A stretch of 54,028 bases of DNA from an uncultured Acidobacteriota bacterium (GTDB lineage: Bacteria; Acidobacteriota; Vicinamibacteria; Marinacidobacterales; SMYC01). The position numbers and the translations under genes are program-made. The notes below the pieces were generated by a model that searched no databases, was not told where the DNA came from, and saw nothing but the letters and a program-made list of their open reading frames with translations. Below are positions 8,213-15,424 of the stretch, piece after piece. Location of the stretch: contig CAMYKY010000063.1 in NCBI GenBank assembly GCA_947259165.1, positions 1 to 54,028 on the forward strand. Reading direction: 5' to 3'. The first letter of the stretch is position 1. Every line of letters starts with the position of its first letter.

Positions 8213-9343
8213 ATGCGTTTGGTAGTTTCCTTTCCGTTGATGAGGTTGATGCGGCCACCCGAATCCCTTTCCGACGACGAGCCCCTGCGCTGGTCCGAGT
8301 TGTCGGAAGTCCTCGATGCCCTCCCAGACATCATCGCGACCTTCGACCGCGACGGTCGACTCCTGTGCATGAACACCGCCGGCATCGACCGGCTGGGCTA
8401 CACGGCGCACAAGCTGCGCGGTTTGCTCCTTACCGACCTCTATCCCGAGCCCGATGCCGAGCGTGTCGTCGTTGGCCCTTTGCAGGAAGCGATCACCCGC
8501 GGAAGCTGGAGCGGTATCGCACCGCTCGTCGCCGCTGACGCATCGCGGATCAAGACACAACAACGCTGGGTGGCACACAGAGCCGACAAGGGAAGAACAC
8601 TCCGGTTCACTCTGGTGGCACGACCGGTTCAAGACGCAAGCGACATCGAGCTCCGAAACCGTCGTGAGGGCCTCGTCGCAACGTCGCTTGGCTTGGTGCA
8701 CGACATGAACAACTGCCTGGGGCCCATTAGCGCGTACGCGGACCTCGCTTCAGCGGTGGTCGAGACCGATAGCCCGGCCCAGCGCTATTTCGAGCAGATT
8801 CTTCGCGCTGCTGCGCGCTGCAGCGCCTTGGCCGCTCGTCTTTCCGATCTGGCACGAGCTCGCCAACCGGAGCTCACCAGTGTCGACATCGCCGAGATCG
8901 CTCGGGAAACCGTCAGCTGGCTGAAGGTATCCCGCCCCGACCTCAAGATCGAGCTTTCGAGCACCGACCTCTCGACGAAAGTGTTCGGAGATCCAGTACA
9001 ACTGCACCAAGTCGTCATGAACCTCGCAAGAAACGGAGTCGAGGCGTTGTCCGACCGGGCCGGCTCGGTGAGCATCCGAATGGACCACGCCGACCCCGAG
9101 CGTGCGACTCTTCCAGCTGGAAGCTACCTTCGCCTGGAGGTCCGCGACGACGGCCGCGGAATCGACGATGAGACCCAGGCGCACATCTTCGAACCTTTTT
9201 TCTCGACACGCCCCGAAGGCTCCGGCCTGGGCCTCGCAGTGTCCCGCGATATCGTCCAAGCCCACCAGGGCATCCTCAAAATCGAGCCCGCCATCCCGAA
9301 AGGCACACTCGCCGTGGTGTACCTCCCGCTAGTAACTCCGTAG
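8213..9343 (+). CDS. PAS-domain sensor histidine kinase
   Basis: About 376 aa from ATG 8213; ATGs at 8240 and 8249 are also possible. A PAS domain (LDALPDIIATFDRDGRLLCMNTAG, about 25-140) is followed by the H-box LVHDMNNCLGPISAYADLA, with the phospho-accepting His, then N-box NLARNGVEAL, G1 DDGRGIDDE, F-box FEPFFSTRPEGSG and G2 GLGLAVS. All ATP-lid motifs are intact. There are no transmembrane segments, so it is a soluble kinase sensing an internal signal. No response regulator gene adjoins it. The gene converges on the acyl-AMP ligase gene, with 77 bp containing a GTTCCC array between them. Confidence 0.85.
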   Translation: MRLVVSFPLMRLMRPPESLSDDEPLRWSELSEVLDALPDIIATFDRDGRLLCMNTAGIDRLGYTAHKLRGLLLTDLYPEPDAERVVVGPLQEAITRGSWSGIAPLVAADASRIKTQQRWVAHRADKGRTLRFTLVARPVQDASDIELRNRREGLVATSLGLVHDMNNCLGPISAYADLASAVVETDSPAQRYFEQILRAAARCSALAARLSDLARARQPELTSVDIAEIARETVSWLKVSRPDLKIELSSTDLSTKVFGDPVQLHQVVMNLARNGVEALSDRAGSVSIRMDHADPERATLPAGSYLRLEVRDDGRGIDDETQAHIFEPFFSTRPEGSGLGLAVSRDIVQAHQGILKIEPAIPKGTLAVVYLPLVTP

Positions 9344-9373
9344 TCCCGAGCCCCGCGAACCCCTCTCCCGTCG

Positions 9374-9398
9374 CTCCCGTTCCCGTTCCCGTTCCCGA
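9374..9398. repeat. (CCCGTT)n array between convergent genes
   Basis: About four units of CTCCCGTT/CCCGTT lie between the stops of the kinase gene (9343) and the acyl-AMP ligase gene (9421). Same class as the arrays at 5604, 24878, 41950 and 47948. Confidence 0.65.
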
Positions 9399-9420
9399 CT
9401 GAATCCAAGAATCTACTGAG

Positions 9421-10998
9421 CTACCGCCCGAGGAACTGACGCGCCGCTTCCTCCCGCCGAAGCTTCCCACTGGAAGTCCGCGGCAAAGCCCCGGGATCGA
9501 GCAGCACGACCCGATGAGGAACGAACCCCGTCTTCTCCGACAAAACCGCCGAGATCGATTTCACGGCGTCGGGCTTCGGCGAGCGCGACTCCACGAGGAC
9601 AACGAGCTCCTCCCCCGCGTCGGTCACGACCGATGTCGCCACGACCCCTCCCGCACGCACACCGGCGATACCTTCGAGCGCGTGCTCGAAAAGCTCCGGA
9701 GCGTAGTTGCCCCCGCGGAGCACAACCTTGTCGCGATCCCGACCCGTTAGGAAGAGCTCCCCGTCATCGATAAAGCCGTCATCACCCGTATCGAGCCACC
9801 CGTCAACAAGAACGCGCCGGGTCTCGACTTCCGCACCCAAGTAGCCCTGCATGATCGATGGACCTCGAACGAGAACTCGGCCGACTCGATTCGTTCCGTG
9901 ACTCGCGATGCGAATCTCGAAACCGCGGAGCGGCTTCCCTGCGCTCACGATTGTGCGACCTTCGAAACATTCAACCCGGAAACGGCGTTTCGGGTCGGAG
10001 AACGTTACCGCGAGCCCCGCTTCGGCTAGCCCGTATACCGGCGTCAAAGCTTCCTCGCGCAGACCATAGTGCCGGAACCGTTCGTAGAAACGCTCGAGCG
10101 TGGGCGCGGTGACCGCTTCGGCGCCATCGAGCGCCATGCGCCAACTCGAAAGATCGACACCGTCGAGCTCTTCGTCTCGTATCCTGTCGAGGCAAAGCGA
10201 GTACGCAAAATGGGGGGCAGCGCTCACGCTGGCTCGGTGACGGGAAATCGCCTGGAGCCAACGCGCCGGACGGGCGATGAAAAGCTCGGGCGACATCAAC
10301 GCCATCGGCGACGGCAATGCCAGAGCCGTGAGAAGAGACCCGACCAGGCCCATGTCGTGATAGAGCGGAAGCCACGAGACGCCACGATGCTCGAAGCCGC
10401 CGCCCTCCGGATACGAGCCCAAGAAAGCGCCGAGCATCGCTCGCACGTTGGCGAGCAGTTGGGCGTGCGTCAACGCCACCGCTTTGGGCGCTTGTGTCGT
10501 CCCCGAGGAGAACTGAACGAGGGCGAGTGCATCCGACGACACAGCTGCGCCACGCGCGCTCGTGCCAACACCTCGAGGCAGCTCGGACGCGCAGACGGTG
10601 CCGAGCTCGGTGTCCGTGCGCGAAAGTAGTTTCCGGTTGCGCTCACCCGCCAACACCAGGCGTACGCCGCACACGCTCAACATCACGCCGGTCGCGCAGA
10701 GATAGTCGTCCACCGGGCCGAAACGCCTGGGTAGAGGCAACGAGACCGGAACGGCGCCCGCGAGGACGACGCCGAAAAAACTGTCGTAGAAATCCAGACT
10801 GGTCGGCACCGCAACCGCAACCCGGTCCCCTTGCTCGATCCCTAGCTCTCGAAGCGCCGAGGCGACCACGAGCGCACGCTCGTAAATCTCGGAATAGCCA
10901 TGGAACGCATCGCCTCCCGAGCGCTCGGCGAAGTGAACGCCAAACCGAGAGCGCGCAGCCTGCTCGAGGCATTCCGGAAGCGTTCTCGCCTCGATCAA
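9421..10998 (-). CDS. Fatty acyl-AMP ligase (FAAL-type adenylating enzyme)
   Basis: 525 aa. P-loop FSSGTTQAPKAVALTH (163-178) and the FAAL-typical WLPLYHDMGLVG (209-220) are present, as are DGAEAV, YGLAEAGLAV and WLDTGDDGFIDDGELFLTGR. The C-terminal catalytic lysine lies in RTSSGKLRREEA (Lys512). FAALs form acyl-adenylates from fatty acids and load them on an ACP rather than on CoA. Its start overlaps the ACP stop by 4 bp, so the two are almost certainly partners: FAAL charges the ACP, and the type III polyketide synthase of the same operon uses the acyl group as starter. The substrate chain length is unknown. Last gene of the operon. Confidence 0.88.
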   Translation of the reverse strand: MIEARTLPECLEQAARSRFGVHFAERSGGDAFHGYSEIYERALVVASALRELGIEQGDRVAVAVPTSLDFYDSFFGVVLAGAVPVSLPLPRRFGPVDDYLCATGVMLSVCGVRLVLAGERNRKLLSRTDTELGTVCASELPRGVGTSARGAAVSSDALALVQFSSGTTQAPKAVALTHAQLLANVRAMLGAFLGSYPEGGGFEHRGVSWLPLYHDMGLVGSLLTALALPSPMALMSPELFIARPARWLQAISRHRASVSAAPHFAYSLCLDRIRDEELDGVDLSSWRMALDGAEAVTAPTLERFYERFRHYGLREEALTPVYGLAEAGLAVTFSDPKRRFRVECFEGRTIVSAGKPLRGFEIRIASHGTNRVGRVLVRGPSIMQGYLGAEVETRRVLVDGWLDTGDDGFIDDGELFLTGRDRDKVVLRGGNYAPELFEHALEGIAGVRAGGVVATSVVTDAGEELVVLVESRSPKPDAVKSISAVLSEKTGFVPHRVVLLDPGALPRTSSGKLRREEAARQFLGR

Positions 10999-11243
10999 GC
11001 CTCGCCGAGCCTTTGACTAACCGCCTCGACAACGTCGCCGATCGTCTGGATACCCGACTCGTCTCCCTCGTCGAAACAGATTTTGAAGTGATTCTCGAGC
11101 TCAACCACGAACGTGAGCTGCTGGATCGAGTCGAGCTCGAGATCACGAAACAGATGCGTCGTCTCGGCGACGTCCTTAATCGTCAAATGCTCCTCGAGTA
11201 CTTGCTGCACGTCCTGCAAAATGCTCGCGCGGTCCATCGCCAT
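10995..11243 (-). CDS. Acyl carrier protein
   Basis: 82 aa from ATG 11243. The phosphopantetheine site is LFRDLELDSIQQLTFVVELE with Ser39; helices around it match the ACP fold. It is acidic and small, as expected. The open frame extends upstream to a TTG at 11300, but that part (GSIVGSVIESGVGVG) is just the translated 11254-11290 tandem repeat, so the ATG preceded by GGGGTGGGA is preferred. It sits between the methyltransferase and the FAAL and overlaps the latter, so it is probably the dedicated carrier of the lipid starter unit. It replaces the acyl-CoA route usual for type III enzymes. Confidence 0.87.
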   Translation of the reverse strand: MAMDRASILQDVQQVLEEHLTIKDVAETTHLFRDLELDSIQQLTFVVELENHFKICFDEGDESGIQTIGDVVEAVSQRLGEA

Positions 11244-11244
11244 T

Positions 11245-11290
11245 CCCACCCCTACCCCTGACTCGATCACTGACCCGACTATTGACCCAA
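11245..11290. repeat. Degenerate tandem repeat between methyltransferase and ACP genes
   Basis: A 46-bp stretch made of CCCACCCCTACCCCTG followed by degenerate 12-mers of the type ATTGACCCRACT (about 11259-11290). It lies inside an otherwise tightly overlapping operon and separates the methyltransferase stop (11291) from the likely ACP start (11243). Confidence 0.55.
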
Positions 11291-11806
11291 CTATTGACAA
11301 TGCGTCGCGAGCGCTTCGTTCTCACACCGCAGCCGGACCGAGAGCATCCACGCGTTGAGAAGGGTGAACGCCACTGCGGTGATCCACGCCGTATGGATCA
11401 ACGGAACCGAAAATCCCTCGAGCACCACCGCCAAATAGTTGGGGTGCTTCAAGAATCGATAGGGGCCGGAGCGAATCGCGGTCAGGCCCGGCACCACAAT
11501 CACGCGAACGTTCCAACGTTTTCCCAGCGTGAAGATCACCCAATAGCGAATGGCCTGCGCGACGAGAGCCACGCCCAACATCGGAATCCCAAGGCTCGGG
11601 ATGAACGGACGCTCGAACAGCACGACTTCGAGGGCACACGCAACGAAAAAACCCGTGTGAAGCAATTTCATGTAGATGAAGTGATCGCTTCCGTACTCGA
11701 TGCCGCCCTGCTCGAGTGACCACGCGGCGTTGCGGCGACTGATCGCCAGCTCGACCAGGCGCTCACCGGCAAGCAGAACGAGAAACCCGAGGTAGAGCGC
11801 TACCAT
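11291..11806 (-). CDS. ICMT-family (YpbQ/SrsB-like) membrane methyltransferase
   Basis: 171 aa with about four to five hydrophobic segments. The SAM-binding motif of the isoprenylcysteine carboxyl methyltransferase family is clear: GPYRFLKHPNYLAVVLEG, with RCENEAL near the C-terminus. In Bacillus (BpsB/YpbQ) and Streptomyces (SrsB), members of this family O-methylate alkylpyrones or alkylresorcinols made by an adjacent type III polyketide synthase. The gene overlaps the polyketide synthase stop by 7 bp, so the same role is very likely here: methylation of the phenolic or pyrone head group at the inner membrane. The true substrate cannot be read from sequence. Confidence 0.85.
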   Translation of the reverse strand: MVALYLGFLVLLAGERLVELAISRRNAAWSLEQGGIEYGSDHFIYMKLLHTGFFVACALEVVLFERPFIPSLGIPMLGVALVAQAIRYWVIFTLGKRWNVRVIVVPGLTAIRSGPYRFLKHPNYLAVVLEGFSVPLIHTAWITAVAFTLLNAWMLSVRLRCENEALATHCQ

Positions 11807-12849
11807 CGAAGAAGAATCATCTCAGAGGAGAAGCCGGGGCCAAGCGCGGTGAGAATCCCGTAGCTTCCCAGCGCCGGAGAGCGCAAACGCAGCGTCTCGC
11901 CGAGAACCATGAGTACCGACGCGGACGACACATTTCCAACGCGCTTCAGGCTGTCCCACGTAAGAGCGAGCGCTTCGTCGGAAAGCCCGAGCGCCTCCCG
12001 AAACGCTTCGAGAACTCTTGGCCCACCCGGATGACAAACGAAGGTATCGATGTCGGCCAACGTCAGCCCGTGCGTCGCAAGAAACGAGTCGATGTTTTCT
12101 CGAACTTCAGTTTTGACGAGTTTGGGGATATCGGCCGAGAGCACGACCTGGAAACCTTCCTCCGAAATGTCCCATCCCATAACGCGCTCGGTGTCCGGAT
12201 AAAAGATGGACCGCGTTGCCACTACGGCGGGGCCTTTCAGCTCGCGCTCGGCGCCGGCCACCAGCACGGCCGCCGCGGCGTCGCCGAAGAGTCCCGAAGC
12301 GATGATGTTGGGGATCGAGAGATCTTTGCGCTGAAGCGTGAGGCTGCAAAGCTCAACGGACACCAACAAAGCAACCTGGTCAGGAAACGCGCGCACATAA
12401 TCGGCCGCGCGGGTGATGCCGACGGCCCCCCCAGCGCACCCGAGACCAAACACGGGCGTTCGTTTCACATCGGGCCGCACGCCGAGCCGGTTGAAGATGC
12501 GCGCATCGATGGACGGCGTCGCAATGCCTGTGGTGCTCACAAAAAAGACATGGTCCACATCGGAGAGCTTCATCCCGAGAGGCTCGAGCGTGTTGACGAT
12601 GGCCTCAGAACCTACGTCGACCGCAACTCGCACGAACGCATCGTTCGCTTGGGAAAACGATCCCAAGTCGCTGTACTGTTCGATCGGAAGCGCCAAGTGC
12701 CGTCCGCCCACGAGGACGTTCTTGTGCAGCTGGTCTAACCTTTCCAGGTTGTGATGCCGTTCGGCCCAGTGCTTCTTCAACGCGGCCGAAAGCGCCTCCT
12801 GGGAGTAGTAATTCTTGGGAAACGCAGTGCCGACACTCGCGATTTTCAT
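11800..12849 (-). CDS. Type III polyketide synthase (chalcone/stilbene synthase-like)
   Basis: 349 aa, the family's usual length. The catalytic triad is visible: Cys138 in VFGLGCAGGAVGI, His273 in FVCHPGGPRVLEA and Asn306 in RVGNVSSASVL. The C-terminal GILTALGPGFSSEMILLRW is the conserved GPG loop. Bacterial members next to an ICMT methyltransferase usually make alkylpyrones or alkylresorcinols from long acyl starters and malonyl-CoA. Here a FAAL and an ACP in the same operon probably supply the starter. The ATG overlaps the upstream LolA-like gene stop (ATGA). Class assignment is firm; pyrone versus resorcinol product is not decidable. Confidence 0.92.
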   Translation of the reverse strand: MKIASVGTAFPKNYYSQEALSAALKKHWAERHHNLERLDQLHKNVLVGGRHLALPIEQYSDLGSFSQANDAFVRVAVDVGSEAIVNTLEPLGMKLSDVDHVFFVSTTGIATPSIDARIFNRLGVRPDVKRTPVFGLGCAGGAVGITRAADYVRAFPDQVALLVSVELCSLTLQRKDLSIPNIIASGLFGDAAAAVLVAGAERELKGPAVVATRSIFYPDTERVMGWDISEEGFQVVLSADIPKLVKTEVRENIDSFLATHGLTLADIDTFVCHPGGPRVLEAFREALGLSDEALALTWDSLKRVGNVSSASVLMVLGETLRLRSPALGSYGILTALGPGFSSEMILLRW

Positions 12850-13622
12850 GGTTGTTCCCTTGACAGGGCCTCTTCAGTGAAGGTGTCCACCGAGAGCGCT
12901 TGGTTGATACGCACGTCGTCGAGTGTGAGCACACTGATGCCGTCGGTGGCCACACTGTGTACCTCGATACGGTGCGCGAGCAGGATGCCGTCGGCGAGCT
13001 CTCGAATATCGGTCAGGGTCGCCTCCTTCATCAGCTCGCCGTCACGATCGAAAAACTGCGCCTTCACGTTGACAAAATCTCTCTTGCGAATAAATCCTCG
13101 CAGTTTGCCGTAGACGATCCCGTGCCGCGGGGTCCCCTCCATCACGTAACACGGCTCGCCAGCGACGACTTCCTCACCTACGATTTCGTGGACCAGGTCG
13201 TCGAGATGCGCACCGCCAGCAAGGTCCGCATAAGTAATGTCCGATCCGAGAAAGGGATCGTCCTGACTCTTGCCGGGAATCGAACGCACCAGGTCGAGAT
13301 CGGGGAAATACGCCCACTCTCGGTTGCGCTTCCCGCGCTCGGCTTGGATCAAAAACTTGGTCCCCGCCATGGCGCGCGGCTCTAACAGCTCGAGCAGGGC
13401 CCGATAGTTCACGCCTTCTCGCTTCATCAACAGGTTGAAGCGCCGCGTCTTGCTCTCGCCGTCTGCGGTGATCTCGAGCAGCGCTGACGCTTGCATGTCC
13501 TCGATGCGTAGCTCCTGTTGTTTGACGCGAGCGACGATGGCGGCAGGCCCCAGTTGAGGTGACCTCGCCGAGACTTGAGAGGTGACGACCAACGCAAGCG
13601 TCAGGATCATGCTGATGTCCAT
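12846..13622 (-). CDS. LolA-like outer-membrane lipoprotein-sorting family protein
   Basis: About 258 aa from ATG 13622 (MDISMILTLALVVTSQVSA, a signal peptide). Family features of the LolA-like PF17131 group are present: RFNLLMKREGVNYRALLELLEP, GTKFLIQAERGKRNREWAYFPDLDLVRSIPGKSQDDPFLGSDITYADLA. This fold binds lipid chains in a beta half-barrel and the protein should act in the periplasm. It starts 1 bp after the permease stop and overlaps the polyketide synthase start, so it probably handles or moves the lipid product. The open frame reaches 13721, but that longer start overlaps the permease and lacks a signal sequence. Its cargo is inferred, not shown. Confidence 0.83.
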   Translation of the reverse strand: MDISMILTLALVVTSQVSARSPQLGPAAIVARVKQQELRIEDMQASALLEITADGESKTRRFNLLMKREGVNYRALLELLEPRAMAGTKFLIQAERGKRNREWAYFPDLDLVRSIPGKSQDDPFLGSDITYADLAGGAHLDDLVHEIVGEEVVAGEPCYVMEGTPRHGIVYGKLRGFIRKRDFVNVKAQFFDRDGELMKEATLTDIRELADGILLAHRIEVHSVATDGISVLTLDDVRINQALSVDTFTEEALSREQP

Positions 13623-13623
13623 G

Positions 13624-14823
13624 CTATGAAAGACTCCTTCTTTCATACAGCCACCATCCGACGAACATGTAGAGGCAACCGAACCCGACGAGCGCTGCCA
13701 GGGCGGGCAAAATATCGACAAAGCCTCTTTGCCGGAGCATCAAATCGTTGAATGCATCCATGGCCCAAGCGGTTGGAAAGAGATGGGCCACCTGCTGGAG
13801 CCAGAAGGGCTCGATGGTGATGGGCCACCAACATCCTCCGAGCGCTGCCATGGCGACGACGGCCATGGTACCCATCGGCAGCACCGCCTCTCGGCTCGGT
13901 GCGAGCGTCGCAGCAAGCAAGCCAAACGCAGACGAAGCGAACGTGATCCCGACGATGACGCTTCCGAGCGCAACGACCGAGGGACCGAGTGATATACCGA
14001 ACGCAATCCATCCGAAGGCAAACAGCAAGACCATCTGCACCGTCCCGATGAGAAATCGCGACAACATTTTGCCCGTCGCGAGATGTTTGACGCCGACCGG
14101 GCTCGCGGCGATGCGATGCAACATTCCCCATTCTTTTTCGTCCAAGAGACCGACACCGACGCCAAAAAGCATCCCGAGTAGCAAGAACGTCACACTGAAG
14201 CCCGGAACGTTTTGATCGAACGAGTTGAACTCGACCGAGCCCCCGAAAACACTCGACTCTTCGAGTCCGACGGACTTGTCGAGGAGTCTCCCCGCGAGCT
14301 CGGCGGAGTCTTCGAACAATGCCTCGAAATCCGCGTCGGGGGCATGAGTCAACACCTGCACGACCGCGATACGTGCCGCCACCTGCGTGGTAATCAGCCC
14401 GGCGCGCGCGCGCTCGACCGCCGCGCGGATCTTGAGCGCCTCGAGATGTTTGACCGGATCCGTCCACAGCAAAAGCTCGACCGGCTCGCCAGCGACAAAA
14501 GCGTCCGAGAAACCCTTCGGGATCACGAGCGCCGAGCCCGCAAGAGGAGTGTCGGCGACCAGCCGCTTCGCTTCATCGCTATCGACGCGAAGGACGTCGA
14601 GCTCGCTCGAGGCTTCGAGCTCGCTGAGCAGATTTCGAGAGACTTCCCCGCCATCGAGATCGGCCACTGGGAAGGTATGACGCTCAGCTCGGTACAGCGT
14701 TGACAAAGAAAACCCCGCTACCGTGATGACGACCAAAGGCGCCAACAGCAGCAGCATGAGCGCCAAGCGGTCACGCTGGAGGAGTCTCAAGTCTTTGATT
14801 ATCAGGGTAAGGAGCGCGTGCAA
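13624..14823 (-). CDS. ABC-2 family transporter permease
   Basis: 399 aa. One N-terminal membrane segment (LMLLLLAPLVVITVAGFSL) is followed by a ~150-residue extracytoplasmic domain, then about five more segments, with VGLLDEKEWGMLHRIAASPVGVKHLATGKM before the core. This is the DrrB/YhiH/NatB-type ABC-2 layout for export of drugs or lipids. It is the first gene of the polyketide operon, so product export is a reasonable guess. The ATPase is not adjacent; the nearest candidate is at 17949-18842 on the same strand, 3.1 kb upstream and beyond the Rrf2-sigma pair. Its start faces the Rrf2 gene across 110 bp. Confidence 0.85.
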   Translation of the reverse strand: MHALLTLIIKDLRLLQRDRLALMLLLLAPLVVITVAGFSLSTLYRAERHTFPVADLDGGEVSRNLLSELEASSELDVLRVDSDEAKRLVADTPLAGSALVIPKGFSDAFVAGEPVELLLWTDPVKHLEALKIRAAVERARAGLITTQVAARIAVVQVLTHAPDADFEALFEDSAELAGRLLDKSVGLEESSVFGGSVEFNSFDQNVPGFSVTFLLLGMLFGVGVGLLDEKEWGMLHRIAASPVGVKHLATGKMLSRFLIGTVQMVLLFAFGWIAFGISLGPSVVALGSVIVGITFASSAFGLLAATLAPSREAVLPMGTMAVVAMAALGGCWWPITIEPFWLQQVAHLFPTAWAMDAFNDLMLRQRGFVDILPALAALVGFGCLYMFVGWWLYERRSLS

Positions 14824-14880
14824 CTCGTTGTGACCTTTGGAACAGTGTATACCAACCGACCCAGCGCTCTCAGTTAATAC

Positions 14881-14909
14881 TTGACAAAAAAGTATGGTTT
14901 TAGCATACT
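14881..14909 (+). promoter_or_regulatory. Predicted sigma-70 promoter with overlapping palindromic operator
   Basis: TTGACA (14881-14886), a 17-base spacer and CATACT (14904-14909) make a good -35/-10 pair. A perfect inverted repeat, AGTATG (14891-14896) and CATACT (14904-14909) with a 7-base centre, covers the spacer and the -10. The site is 24 bp before the Rrf2 start, whose RBS is AGGAGG (14922-14927). Rrf2 regulators commonly bind such palindromes over their own promoters, so autorepression is a fair inference. Confidence 0.6.
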
Positions 14910-14932
14910 AAGGTCACAGACAGGAGGCGACC

Positions 14933-15424
14933 ATGAAAATCACGGCGCAAGAAGAGTACGGCCTTCGTTGCCTCCTTCAGCTCGCGAGAAACGCCGGGGT
15001 CGAACAGCCCATGACGGTCCGCGAAATCGCAGCCAACGAAGGCATTTCGGTCGCCTACGCGGAAAAACTCCTGTACCAACTCTCGAAAGCCGGCCTCGCC
15101 GAATCTCTCCGCGGCGTCCGCGGCGGGTTTCGCTTGAAGGGTCGTCCCGAGGATGTCACCGTCGGGGACGTGGTGCGAGCTCTCGGGAGCTTCCTCACGC
15201 ACGCTGCCATCTGCCAGCGCTTTACCGGCGAAGAAGACCAGTGCGTTCACAACAAAAACTGCGGGCTGCGCCCGGTCTGGAGCACGGTGAATTACCACCT
15301 TCAAAAACTTCTCGACAACATGCCTCTGACTCTTTTGCTGCAGGACGAACGCGAGGCACGCCATGCGATGGTCGAGATGGTTCCGTTTCCTTTTGCATCA
15401 CAAACGACAGGCGGTGTTGCATGA
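14933..15424 (+). CDS. Rrf2-family transcriptional regulator, probably Fe-S binding
   Basis: 163 aa. The N-terminal winged helix (MKITAQEEYGLRCLLQLARN ... VREIAANEGISVAYAEKLLYQLSKAGLAESLRGVRGGFRL) is typical Rrf2. Three cysteines follow at 94, 104 and 110 (C-x9-C-x5-C), comparable to the cluster ligands of IscR and NsrR, so it could hold an iron-sulfur cluster and sense redox state, iron or NO. Start and RBS (AGGAGG) are clear. The stop overlaps the sigma factor start (ATGA), so regulator and sigma factor are made together. It is divergent from the polyketide operon and could control that too, via the 14824-14932 region. The sensed signal is inferred. Confidence 0.88.
   Translation: MKITAQEEYGLRCLLQLARNAGVEQPMTVREIAANEGISVAYAEKLLYQLSKAGLAESLRGVRGGFRLKGRPEDVTVGDVVRALGSFLTHAAICQRFTGEEDQCVHNKNCGLRPVWSTVNYHLQKLLDNMPLTLLLQDEREARHAMVEMVPFPFASQTTGGVA

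Noticed and set aside
8144-8701. 185 aa minus-strand frame across the histidine kinase
   Set aside because: Antisense of the PAS domain; no family features.
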